The position numbers were made by a program, and so were the translations under genes. A model generated the notes under the pieces. It saw only the letters and a list, made by a program, of their open reading frames with translations, made no database searches and was not told where the DNA came from. Shown piece after piece: positions 8,508 to 15,573 of a DNA stretch of 19,796 nucleotides. This DNA is from Clostridia bacterium (GTDB lineage Bacteria; Bacillota; Clostridia; TANB77; UBA1234): positions 1 through 19,796 of the forward strand of contig CAADXZ010000197.1 of the NCBI GenBank assembly GCA_900753135.1, in the 5' to 3' direction. How positions within the stretch are numbered: the first letter of the stretch is position 1; the number at the start of each line of letters is the position of its first letter.

Positions 8508-8513
8508 ACTAAA

Positions 8514-8942
8514 TTAAATTCCTAATAAAGTCATTTTTTCAGCAATATCATCAGAATCTTGCTCTTCATTATAAGCTTCCCACTTAGATTTACTCCAAAT
8601 TTCAATTCTAGATGAAACACCTATTATAACTAATTCTTTCTCTAAAGATGCAAAGGTTCTTAAACCTTGTGATATCAAAATTCTTCCTTGTGTATCAAAC
8701 TCACATTCGATAGCAGATGAAAAGAAAAATCTTGTAAAGTTTCTTGCATCCTTTCCTGTTATCAAAGGTAGAGTTTTAATTTTCTCTTCAATGTTTTTCC
8801 ATTCTTCTAATGAATATCCATAAAGACATCCATCAAAACCTTTTGTTAAAATAAATCTTTCACCAAGTTCGGTTCTGAATTTTACAGGAACAATCACTCT
8901 GCCTTTTGCATCTATTGTATGACTATACTCACCAATTAGCAT
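8514..8942 (-). CDS. mraZ: MraZ, transcriptional regulator of the dcw cluster
   Basis: MraZ is a ring-forming DNA-binding protein with two AbrB-like domains that acts on direct repeats at its own promoter. The ATG at 8942 gives 142 aa and the classic start MLIGEYSHTIDAKGR. The frame opens six codons earlier at a TTG, but those codons are the SD itself (GGGAGG). The second half repeats the fold, with FDTQGRILISQGLR as the counterpart of the first-domain DAKGRVIVPVKFR. It leads the dcw cluster, and a three-box operator of the expected 10-bp period lies directly upstream. Confidence 0.97.
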   Translation of the reverse strand: MLIGEYSHTIDAKGRVIVPVKFRTELGERFILTKGFDGCLYGYSLEEWKNIEEKIKTLPLITGKDARNFTRFFFSSAIECEFDTQGRILISQGLRTFASLEKELVIIGVSSRIEIWSKSKWEAYNEEQDSDDIAEKMTLLGI

Positions 8943-8972
8943 ATTGATTCCTCCCTTCAAATTAACTTATCC

Positions 8973-9000
8973 ACCACTTGGCTCCACTTTTCCCCACCTT
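8973..9000 (-). promoter_or_regulatory. MraZ operator: three GTGG boxes at 10-bp period
   Basis: On the minus strand GTGG occurs at 8997-8994, 8987-8984 and 8977-8974, exactly 10 bp apart, embedded in AAGTGG-like boxes. MraZ proteins are known to bind several G-rich boxes one helical turn apart upstream of mraZ. Here the boxes lie right after the predicted -10, overlapping the transcription start, so binding should repress the operon. Confidence 0.8.
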
Positions 9001-9007
9001 TGACTTA

Positions 9008-9036
9008 ATTTTAATATATAATTTTATGAAGTGCAA
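9008..9036 (-). promoter_or_regulatory. mraZ/dcw promoter
   Basis: On the minus strand TTGCAC (9036-9031) and TAAAAT (9013-9008) are separated by exactly 17 bp. Transcription would begin near 9001, at the edge of the MraZ boxes, with a leader of about 60 nt. Confidence 0.75.
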
Positions 9037-9088
9037 GTGTTTTCGTGATTTTTATTAAATTTTTTCTTACAATATTCGACTCGTACAA

Positions 9089-9161
9089 GAAAGATGAAAA
9101 TCTTCGATTTTCATTCTTTCGTCCCTCGAGAGTTTTCAACTGAATGGAAGAGAATCTCTCG
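9089..9161. other. Two adjacent hairpins, candidate structured RNA
   Basis: Hairpin A pairs GAAAGATGAAAATC (9089-9102) with GATTTTCATTCTTTC (9106-9120) around TTC, with one bulge. Hairpin B pairs CGAGAG (9127-9132) with CTCTCG (9156-9161). The second hairpin ends exactly where repeat copy 2 begins. Neither is followed by a T-tract on either strand, so they are not ordinary terminators. The rest of the 344-bp gap at 8943-9286 holds the mraZ promoter and operator, the repeat and a terminator, with no coding sequence. Confidence 0.55.
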
Positions 9162-9246
9162 CATAAATTAAATTTTTTGTGTAATAGGAAAGAAAGTTAA
9201 TACATAAAAGCTTGCAAATCCATTACTTTCCTATTACATAAAAAAA
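9161..9246. repeat. Dispersed inverted-arm repeat, copy 2
   Basis: This is the second copy of the element at 1-87. The 13-bp arms (9180-9192 and 9226-9238) are perfectly kept, while differences between the copies fall in the centre and the T-run. Its right end overlaps the terminator of the 698-residue gene. Direction relative to the terminator is the same as in copy 1. Confidence 0.85.
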
Positions 9247-9272
9247 TGCGTGAAATAATTTCACGCATTTTT
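9240..9272 (-). terminator. Strong terminator of the 698-residue gene
   Basis: A perfect 14-bp stem (9242-9255 with 9259-9272, loop TAA) has GCGTG in its core. It is followed on the minus strand by more T residues. A and T runs on both sides could make it bidirectional. It starts 14 bp after the stop codon of the preceding gene. Confidence 0.9.
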
Positions 9273-9286
9273 AAGCATACATTCTT

Positions 9287-11383
9287 CTATTCTATTTCTT
9301 CTTTAGATTTTTCTTTTTGAATTTCTCTATTTCTTTCTTTATCAAAAGAAACTCTCATTTTGCCAGCATCATCAAGTTTCACATCAATACCCAAACGAGG
9401 TTGGATTTTTCCGGCATACATTTTTTCAAGTGTTGACTCTTTATATTCTATAGGTTTAGCACGAGATAAAATTGTTCTTCCTCTTTGCATAACGTAAGTC
9501 ATATCAGAATTATATCTATACGCGTTGCTTGGATTTTTCAGTGCTTCCACGGCTTCACGAATAGTCATTGCAGAATCTAAAGCCATAGCAACTTTAATTC
9601 GATTTTCAATTACCACAGGACTCTTCCAAGATTTTGGGTCTGTCATTTTTCCATCTAATTCCTCTTTTTTCAAAAACTTTCTATAGGCTGAAGTATATTT
9701 AAAAGGATTTGCTGACATTAATCTTGTAAATTCACTATCTTTGCCGCCGTTCTCCTTTTTAATGTCTTCGCAAACTTTTCTTAAAGCATCCTTACCATAT
9801 AGATCAATCATCCTTTTTCTTAAACCATCAACCGCACGATCTAATGCTTTAGATGGATTTGCTATGTAATAATTTACATCTCGTTCTTTTCGTACTAATT
9901 GATCTCCATTTCTTTCAAAGAAACTCATTTTACCATCTTTAATATAGATTTTATCATCATTTGTTGCCATGAAAAGTTCCATATTTGTAGGCATTGATAC
10001 GCTTTCCTTTTCTTCATCTTTTGCATCTTTCTTTGCTCCACCAAACATTCTATCAAAGAAACTTTTCCTCTTAACAGGCAAGTTATTAGATGTATTCTCG
10101 CTTTCTCTTGCACTAACTCTTCCTTCTGACTTGCTAGTTCTTTCTGGTTCTTTCAATTTTTCTTCTTTCGGCTTACTAGTTCTTTCCGGTTCTTTCAATT
10201 TTTCTTCTTTAGTAGCCTTACTTGTTCTAGAACCAGCTCCACCAATCAATGTTTGAGATGTTTCTTTACTTGCTTTACTTTCTTCTACCTTTTTATCTCC
10301 TTTAGTTTTTTCTCCGTTAGCTACAGGTGTCCCCTCTACTATACGTTCTGTTTTTTGCATAGCATATCCATTTTTTCTATACTTAACAAATTTTTCATGA
10401 TTCTCTTTTATTTTTTCTACAGCACTATCAAAAGCCGTTTCTATTTGAGCTCTATCAAAATCTATATTTTGTGGAGTATTAATTGCTATTCCATATTTAG
10501 ATAAAACTTTATTTCTTTTTTCAATTAATGGAGTTAATTGTTTTTGAACTTTTTCTTTATGCACATTCAATTTTTGTTTTTCATCATTCATTCTCTTAAC
10601 AAAATCTTCTATAGCATCCATATTTAAAGCATTTTCATCAAAATCTGGAGAGTATCCAAAAAACATTTCACACTCATTTATATCGAATACTAAATCCTTG
10701 ATTTCGCTTTCAAGTTCTTTCATTTTTCTTGCAAGCTCTAAATATTCAGCTGAGTGTCTTCCATTTGTGTTTCCTACATTTACAAGTGATGTTCTCAAAT
10801 TAGTGGTTTCTACAAGTAATTGTTGTAATCTTCTAGCTTTTTCTTCAGCAACATTTAATCTTTCTTCTTTACCAGCTAAATCCTCTAACTCTTCGTCCTC
10901 TCCACTTTCTGCTTGAGCAACAGCTATTTCTTCTAATATACTCTGTAATTCTTTTTTATCTTCTTCAATTTCATTTTCATCAATATTTCCATTTAGTCTA
11001 TTAAAATCAAATACCGTTTCTTCTATAGCCGCTCTTATATCATCTAATTCAATTGATACGCCAAGATTCTGATTAGCAATACTTTGAAGTTCACTAAGTC
11101 TATTAGTTAGACTAGAACGTTTTTCTGGTGTTAAATCCTTTTCAAGTTCTTTTTGTATTACATTAACTTCCTGATATAATCTCTTTAATTCTAATATTCT
11201 TGTTGCGTCATTGTTGATACCATCTCTATATGTTTTCTCGTCTTGAAGAATAGCCTTGGCTCTATCTAATCTTTCTTTAGATTTAGGTGCTTCATCAGAG
11301 TTTCCTTCAACATTTAATGCATAGCTCTCCTCTAATAGTCCAACATTTCTCTCTAATTCGTCTATTAATTCATTTATTCCCAT
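9287..11383 (-). CDS. Unrecognised 698-aa coiled-coil protein with tandem repeat
   Basis: I do not recognise this protein family. The ATG at 11383 follows a run of G residues serving as SD. The frame opens six codons earlier at a TTG, which would include that SD. No signal peptide or membrane segment is visible, so it is probably cytoplasmic. Residues 1-340 are highly charged, Glu/Leu/Lys-rich and heptad-like, suggesting long coiled coils. Residues about 345-440 are a Lys/Glu/Ser linker containing two 14-residue repeats (KEEKLKEPERTSK plus P or S, at 392-419). A basic patch, KRKSFFDRMFGG, lies near 438-449. Residues 465-670 look globular, with aromatic residues, and the tail is acidic and basic mixed. 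It is monocistronic, with its own promoter and terminator. A scaffolding or structural role is possible but unproven. Confidence 0.9.
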   Translation of the reverse strand: MGINELIDELERNVGLLEESYALNVEGNSDEAPKSKERLDRAKAILQDEKTYRDGINNDATRILELKRLYQEVNVIQKELEKDLTPEKRSSLTNRLSELQSIANQNLGVSIELDDIRAAIEETVFDFNRLNGNIDENEIEEDKKELQSILEEIAVAQAESGEDEELEDLAGKEERLNVAEEKARRLQQLLVETTNLRTSLVNVGNTNGRHSAEYLELARKMKELESEIKDLVFDINECEMFFGYSPDFDENALNMDAIEDFVKRMNDEKQKLNVHKEKVQKQLTPLIEKRNKVLSKYGIAINTPQNIDFDRAQIETAFDSAVEKIKENHEKFVKYRKNGYAMQKTERIVEGTPVANGEKTKGDKKVEESKASKETSQTLIGGAGSRTSKATKEEKLKEPERTSKPKEEKLKEPERTSKSEGRVSARESENTSNNLPVKRKSFFDRMFGGAKKDAKDEEKESVSMPTNMELFMATNDDKIYIKDGKMSFFERNGDQLVRKERDVNYYIANPSKALDRAVDGLRKRMIDLYGKDALRKVCEDIKKENGGKDSEFTRLMSANPFKYTSAYRKFLKKEELDGKMTDPKSWKSPVVIENRIKVAMALDSAMTIREAVEALKNPSNAYRYNSDMTYVMQRGRTILSRAKPIEYKESTLEKMYAGKIQPRLGIDVKLDDAGKMRVSFDKERNREIQKEKSKEEIE
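10134..10214 (-). repeat. 42-bp in-frame tandem repeat inside the 698-residue gene
   Basis: Copies begin at 10134 and 10176 and share about 38 bases with a single mismatch. They encode the 14-residue units KEEKLKEPERTSKP and KEEKLKEPERTSKS. A worn RTSK on the N-terminal side may be the remains of a third. Such repeats expand and contract by slippage, so length variation between strains is likely. Confidence 0.85.
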
Positions 11384-11431
11384 CTTTTTCCCCCCAAGCA
11401 AAGTTAAAATATTATAAAAATACTAACTTTG

Positions 11432-11458
11432 ATTATATTTTCTTTTGTTATTACGCAA
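11432..11458 (-). promoter_or_regulatory. Likely promoter of the 698-residue gene
   Basis: On the minus strand a consensus TATAAT (11437-11432) lies 15 bp after TTGCGT (11458-11453), or 16 bp after the overlapping TTTGCG. The spacing is slightly short. Just downstream, CAAAGTTA (11399-11406) and TAACTTTG (11424-11431) could form an 8-bp hairpin in the leader next to the SD. Confidence 0.5.
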
Positions 11459-11461
11459 ACA

Positions 11462-11495
11462 ACCTTTGAAAATTAAAACTTTAAATTTCAAAGGT
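11462..11495 (-). terminator. Terminator candidate after the lgt operon
   Basis: A 10-bp stem, ACCTTTGAAA (11462-11471) with TTTCAAAGGT (11486-11495), is followed on the minus strand by TGTTTG, a modest T-rich tail. It lies just after the 46-residue ORF and separates that operon from the 698-residue gene. Confidence 0.55.
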
Positions 11496-11505
11496 CGTAT
11501 TTAAT

Positions 11506-11646
11506 TTAGCCCTCAAGTATTTCTTCAACCTTATCCAATAAATCCATTAATCTTTCTAGATTCTCATCAGACAATGCTGCTATATTTTCTGGCGTCATTT
11601 CTTCAATTAACATATCTACTTTTTCTTGAACCTCTTGTTCGTTCAT
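11506..11646 (-). CDS. Small acidic helical protein, 46 aa, unknown
   Basis: I do not recognise this protein. The ATG at 11646 is preferred, with GGGG eight bases upstream; an ATG three codons earlier (11655) would overlap the SD. The product MNEQEVQEKVDMLIEEMTPE and onward is strongly acidic and Leu/Glu-rich, ending in LDKVEEILEG, and is predicted to be two amphipathic helices. It contains no cysteine and no membrane segment. It sits 37 bp after the Spo0E-like ORF at the end of the yfmF-yfmH-lgt operon. It may be a small binding or regulatory protein. Confidence 0.65.
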   Translation of the reverse strand: MNEQEVQEKVDMLIEEMTPENIAALSDENLERLMDLLDKVEEILEG

Positions 11647-11683
11647 TAGTAACATCCCCTTTTTCTTTTGTTTGCTGTATTTT

Positions 11684-11824
11684 TTAAACAAGCTCTTGCT
11701 CGTAATACATTGTGATATATTTGTCTAGTTCAACACTTACTTTATATATTTCTTCGTATGGAGCATTGTTTTCTACTAATTGGTTAAGTAATTCTCTTAA
11801 TGATTCAATTCTTTCATTTAGCAT
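11684..11824 (-). CDS. Spo0E-family-like small protein, 46 aa
   Basis: Translation from ATG 11824 gives MLNERIESLRELLNQLVENN and onward to the stop at 11684. The SD AGGAGG is seven to eight bases upstream. The C-terminal half contains SVELDKYITMYY, which matches the S-x-E-L-D-x-x-I signature of Spo0E-like aspartyl-phosphate phosphatases. These dephosphorylate Spo0A~P and so delay sporulation. Length (46 aa) and helix-helix pattern fit the family. It lies between lgt and another small ORF in the same direction. Some Spo0E-like proteins act on other targets, so the substrate is an inference. Confidence 0.75.
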   Translation of the reverse strand: MLNERIESLRELLNQLVENNAPYEEIYKVSVELDKYITMYYEQELV

Positions 11825-11893
11825 AAAAATTCCTCCTCATCTATTTCTTTAATTTTACTTTACAGTAAATTGCAAAAGATGTCAACTAGGCAA

Positions 11894-12748
11894 TCAAACA
11901 TTTCGTCGACCTTTTATTTTTCCATAATATATAATTCCAAATATTACGACAAATACCAGGCTTAATATCTGTGAAATTCTAAAATTCGCAAACATTAAAG
12001 AATCTGTTCTTAGTCCTTCTATGAAAAACCTTGTTATTCCATACAAAATCATATAAAGATAAAAAATTTGTCCTTTAAACTTTTTCTTTTTTGACAAATT
12101 TACCAAAAATAAAAAGCTTAAAAATGTCAAAATCGATTCGTATAAAAATGTCGGATGAACATAGATATAGTCATGTATTGCTGGTTTATACACTCCCATC
12201 TTCCAAGGCAAATTTGTTTCATATCCATATGCTTCTCTATTAAAAAAATTTCCCCATCTTCCTATGGATTGCACTAATAATAAATATGGTGTTAATAAAT
12301 CAGCTAACTCATAAAAGTCTATTTTTCTTTTTTTACAAAAATGTACCCCATACAAAATAGCACCTATTACACCGCCATATATAGCAATTCCACCATTCCA
12401 AATCATAAAAATCTTCAAGGGATCTTTTAAATAATAATCTAAATTAAATAAAACGTAATATAGCCTTGCACTAGCAAAACCAATTATGATTGCACCTATA
12501 AGATAATCTATAACAGTATCAAAAGTTATTACTCCACTTTGATTCTCTGTTACGAATTTTTCATTTTTTAAATTATTTTTTGATAAAACATTTTTCTTTT
12601 TTTCATTCATTCTTCGACTTAACAAATAAAATGCTAATGTCATTCCAAAGACTATTATAATTCCATACCAATATATTTTAAGTGGTCCAAATTCAAGTGC
12701 TATAGGATTTATATATATTTCTTTTCCTAAAAATATTATTGGTTCCAT
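11894..12748 (-). CDS. lgt: Lgt, prolipoprotein diacylglyceryl transferase
   Basis: Lgt transfers diacylglycerol from phosphatidylglycerol to the lipobox cysteine of prolipoproteins in the membrane. The 284-aa protein has about seven membrane segments. The Lgt signature GRWGNFFNREAYG is present near 163-175, and the conserved HPTFLYES near 197-204. A hydrophilic Lys/Asn-rich insertion near 48-72 lies between the first membrane segments. The start has a GGAGG eight bases upstream. It follows yfmH by 13 bp, so the two are probably co-transcribed. Confidence 0.96.
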   Translation of the reverse strand: MEPIIFLGKEIYINPIALEFGPLKIYWYGIIIVFGMTLAFYLLSRRMNEKKKNVLSKNNLKNEKFVTENQSGVITFDTVIDYLIGAIIIGFASARLYYVLFNLDYYLKDPLKIFMIWNGGIAIYGGVIGAILYGVHFCKKRKIDFYELADLLTPYLLLVQSIGRWGNFFNREAYGYETNLPWKMGVYKPAIHDYIYVHPTFLYESILTFLSFLFLVNLSKKKKFKGQIFYLYMILYGITRFFIEGLRTDSLMFANFRISQILSLVFVVIFGIIYYGKIKGRRNV

Positions 12749-12761
12749 TTTTTCCTCCGAT

Positions 12762-14075
12762 TTATAATGGATTTATTAATGATACCGCTTCTTTATTAAA
12801 ATCAAAATGATTTTTCAAAACTTCTTCTGCATATCCTTTAGTTATACTCTTATAAGCTTTTGCATACATTGCAGAGTTAACTCCTCTAAAGAAATCAGAT
12901 ATAAACATATTAGCAACTGTACTAACATCCTCAAAACTTCTAACAAAGTTACCATACAATGATTTTTTGGTTCTTTCAAATTCGTCTTCATCAATACCAT
13001 TTTCTTTAAATTCTTTTATCTTTTGATTTATTCTTTCAATTACAATTTCTGCATTTTTAGACTCACCAGATATAGCACTATATGCATAGTCTTCTTCCAT
13101 AGAAAAATCATAAGATAATTCCTTTGTAAGCAATCCTTCATTATACAAATCTTCATATAGTTTTGTTCCATTGCCAGCAATAAGCTCTAGAAGAATTTGA
13201 ATTGCAACATTATATTTTATAGATTCATTCACATCATTTGGCAATCCAGCTTTTAATTTATCACCATCTGTGCATTGCATTATCGCATATGTGTCTTTAA
13301 AGCCGAACATAAACATTGGAACGCTTATATCCATTTTCTTTTCACATCTGTCTTTATTTAAGGAGTCTTTTTCGTCACCATAAAATCTATCTATTTCGGA
13401 AAAAACTTTTTGCTCTCTTGTATCACTCTTAATAATACTTAATACTTCATCCACATCAACATCACCCGCAACACAAAGAATCATATTAGATGGATCATAG
13501 AAGGTGTTATAACATCTATACAAAATTTCAGGAGTTATCTTTGAAATAGTTTCTATAGTTCCTGCAATATCCTTAGTTATAGCATGTTTGCCATATAAAC
13601 AATTTAAAAATCCAAAAAATAATTGCCAGCTTGGATCATCATCATACATTTGAATTTCTTGCCCTATAATCCCTTTTTCTTTTTCAACGTTTTCTTCAGT
13701 TAAATATGGATTTTGAACAAATTGTATAAGTGCCTTCAAAACTTCTTCAAAGTTATTAGTACATTCAAACAAATATGATGTGTGATTAAAGCTTGTATAA
13801 GCATTTGGATTTGCTCCCATTTTTGTAAGCTTATCTAATGCATTTACTCCATCTTCTTGTTCAAACAATTTATGTTCCAAAAAGTGTGCAACGCCATCAG
13901 GAACTGTAACAGGCTCTGTTTCATTTTCTGTTTTAAATTCATAATTAATAGAACCAAAATGAGTTGCATAAGCTGCATACTTTTTATTTCCACCTTTTAT
14001 AGGAATAATAACAACTTGTAATCCATTAGATAGTTTTTCAGTATATATTTTTTCATTTAAACATTCGTAAATCAT
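12762..14075 (-). CDS. M16 metallopeptidase, YfmH-like
   Basis: This is a zinc peptidase of the insulinase (M16) family, 437 aa. The inverted zinc motif HFLEH (64-68) is intact, with EKEKGIIGQE near 131-140 supplying the usual downstream glutamate. A Bacillus homologue pair (YmfF/YmfH) is annotated as linked to EF-P 5-aminopentanol modification, but the substrate in this organism is unknown. The SD GAGGTG lies before the ATG. It starts 14 bp after the yfmF-like stop. The pairing of an intact with a degenerate M16 subunit predicts a heterodimer. Confidence 0.9.
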   Translation of the reverse strand: MIYECLNEKIYTEKLSNGLQVVIIPIKGGNKKYAAYATHFGSINYEFKTENETEPVTVPDGVAHFLEHKLFEQEDGVNALDKLTKMGANPNAYTSFNHTSYLFECTNNFEEVLKALIQFVQNPYLTEENVEKEKGIIGQEIQMYDDDPSWQLFFGFLNCLYGKHAITKDIAGTIETISKITPEILYRCYNTFYDPSNMILCVAGDVDVDEVLSIIKSDTREQKVFSEIDRFYGDEKDSLNKDRCEKKMDISVPMFMFGFKDTYAIMQCTDGDKLKAGLPNDVNESIKYNVAIQILLELIAGNGTKLYEDLYNEGLLTKELSYDFSMEEDYAYSAISGESKNAEIVIERINQKIKEFKENGIDEDEFERTKKSLYGNFVRSFEDVSTVANMFISDFFRGVNSAMYAKAYKSITKGYAEEVLKNHFDFNKEAVSLINPL

Positions 14076-14089
14076 CTTTTCACCTCACA

Positions 14090-15352
14090 TTATTTAGTTA
14101 AATAATAGTTCACAACAGGACGAAGCTTATTGGCGACTTCTACTATATCTTCCTTTGTAACTTTCTTTATATTTTCAATCATTTCTTCTAGCGTATCATT
14201 TATACCTAATATAAACTGACCTATACTAAGTTCTATCATAGTCATTTCATCATCTAAACAAGAGTTAAAAATATTTTCCAAAAATACTTTAGCATCTTCA
14301 ACATCTTCAATTGTAAAGTTACCGTTTTTCATATCTTCTATTTGTATTTTTATTAATTCTAGAGCCTTATCATATTTGTCAAGTTCAATTCCAGCAGTAA
14401 CAAGTAATACTCCTTTATGTTTTAAATATGTCGACCTCGTTGTATATGCTAAACTTGCCTTTTCTCTAACATTTTGAAATAACTTAGAGTTTGAAGAACC
14501 ACCTAAAATAGCATTATACATTGTCATTTTGTAAAAGTTTTCAGGCGTCAACTCAATATCTACATCATATCCTAAAACAAGTTTTCCTTGAGTTACCTCC
14601 ATTTTGTCAACAATTTTCTTTTCAGTTAAATCCAATTTGCTCTTTTTCGTTCTTGTAATGTTATCGGTTGAAAAATCTGATTTTTCAAACTTAGAAAAAA
14701 AGAATTCTTTAATCTTTTCTATATCAACATCACCAGCAATATAGAAATGTTTTTCGCTCTTTTCCAAAATGTTAGTATATTGCTCATATAAGTTTTTAGC
14801 ATTTATTTCTTCTAAATCTTCTTCTCTGCCATATTTATAAATACCATAAGGATCATCTTTAAACATTACCTCTAAAGCTCTATAATTAGCATACACAGCT
14901 TTATTATTTATTTTACTTTTTATAAGTTCACGCAAAGTTTCTTTTTCTTGAGAAACATATTCCTCATCAAAGATGCCATTTACTAACTTTGGAGAATATA
15001 TAACATCATATAAAAAATTCAAACTATCTAAAAACAAAGGTTCATTATTTAGTGCATATTTATCATCAATGCAAGAAATATAAAATTGCATTGCTTGTTT
15101 ATCACCAATTTTGTCAGTGCTTGCATCAAACAGAGCACCATACATATCATTCATTTTTGTAGCAATATCCTTCATGGTCTGCAACTTAGAAGTTCCTCTT
15201 CTTAATACAGCAGGTACTAAAGCATTTTCTGTAATCTCATCTTTCTTCAAATCTGTAAGAAAAAAAGCTGCTATAATATTTGATTTAAATTTATTAGTTT
15301 TTAATATGTGTACAAAAATATTTTTATTTATTCTTATTACCTCTTCTTTCAT
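14090..15352 (-). CDS. M16-family protein, YfmF-like, without the zinc motif
   Basis: This is an M16-fold protein of 420 aa from the ATG at 15352, which follows AAGGAGG. The frame extends six codons further to an ATG that would place the SD inside the gene. Where active members carry HxxEH, this one reads LVPAVLRRGT near residue 45, so it should be catalytically inactive. The C-terminal M16 features (LGGSSNSKLFQNVREKASLAY) are well kept. It is probably the non-catalytic partner of the YfmH-like protein encoded next. It has its own promoter about 19 bp upstream of the start. Confidence 0.9.
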   Translation of the reverse strand: MKEEVIRINKNIFVHILKTNKFKSNIIAAFFLTDLKKDEITENALVPAVLRRGTSKLQTMKDIATKMNDMYGALFDASTDKIGDKQAMQFYISCIDDKYALNNEPLFLDSLNFLYDVIYSPKLVNGIFDEEYVSQEKETLRELIKSKINNKAVYANYRALEVMFKDDPYGIYKYGREEDLEEINAKNLYEQYTNILEKSEKHFYIAGDVDIEKIKEFFFSKFEKSDFSTDNITRTKKSKLDLTEKKIVDKMEVTQGKLVLGYDVDIELTPENFYKMTMYNAILGGSSNSKLFQNVREKASLAYTTRSTYLKHKGVLLVTAGIELDKYDKALELIKIQIEDMKNGNFTIEDVEDAKVFLENIFNSCLDDEMTMIELSIGQFILGINDTLEEMIENIKKVTKEDIVEVANKLRPVVNYYLTK

Positions 15353-15377
15353 ATATTGCCTCCTTTTCATTTCTATT

Positions 15378-15407
15378 AGTATATCTCATGTTTAGTGATA
15401 TATTCAA
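15378..15407 (-). promoter_or_regulatory. Likely promoter of the yfmF-yfmH-lgt operon
   Basis: On the minus strand TTGAAT (15407-15402) and TATACT (15383-15378) are 18 bp apart. Transcription would start near 15371, leaving a short leader of about 19 nt with the SD. Confidence 0.55.
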
Positions 15408-15467
15408 TAATTTATTTCAAAATATAATCAACATTTTTGGTGGTTTTTGTTCATCATCTTTAAATAC

Positions 15468-15503
15468 AAAAAATAGACTGACATCATTCAAGTGCCAGTC
15501 TAT
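15468..15503 (-). terminator. Second tandem terminator after the pilin gene
   Basis: ATAGACTG (15473-15480) pairs with CAGTCTAT (15496-15503), with two more pairs inside after a mismatch. Six T residues follow on the minus strand. It backs up the terminator at 15533-15563. Confidence 0.8.
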
Positions 15504-15532
15504 CGTAATTTTTATTTGCTTTTCTATTGCAT

Positions 15533-15563
15533 AAAAAAACTGGTAAGACTTCTCTTACCAGTT
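15533..15563 (-). terminator. Main terminator of the pilin gene
   Basis: An uninterrupted 11-bp stem, AACTGGTAAGA (15538-15548) with TCTTACCAGTT (15553-15563), has a 4-base loop. Seven T residues follow on the minus strand. It lies 11 bp after the pilin stop. Confidence 0.92.
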
Positions 15564-15573
15564 AAATATACTA

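Larger units (their letters stand above)
8064..8513. other. 450-bp non-coding stretch between mraZ and rsmH
   Basis: I see no credible coding sequence here on either strand. The stretch is very AT-rich, with the transcribed (minus) RNA sense rich in A and G. It holds a likely promoter at 8480-8507, a small hairpin at 8435-8447, five copies of the 8-mer TCTTTTGT (+ strand, starting at 8263, 8285, 8322, 8354 and 8417), two copies of CTCTACACTC (8247 and 8373), and a GC-richer hairpin at 8122-8145 near rsmH. In most bacteria mraZ and rsmH nearly touch, so this leader is a plausible control region. Confidence 0.6.

Noticed and set aside
10253..10504. Plus-strand ORFs opposite the 698-residue gene
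   Set aside because: They are Phe/Ser-rich mirror frames of a charged coiled-coil gene and have no SD.
11854..11869. Small inverted repeat TTTACT/AGTAAA after lgt
   Set aside because: A 6-bp AT-rich stem without a T-tract is too weak to call a terminator.
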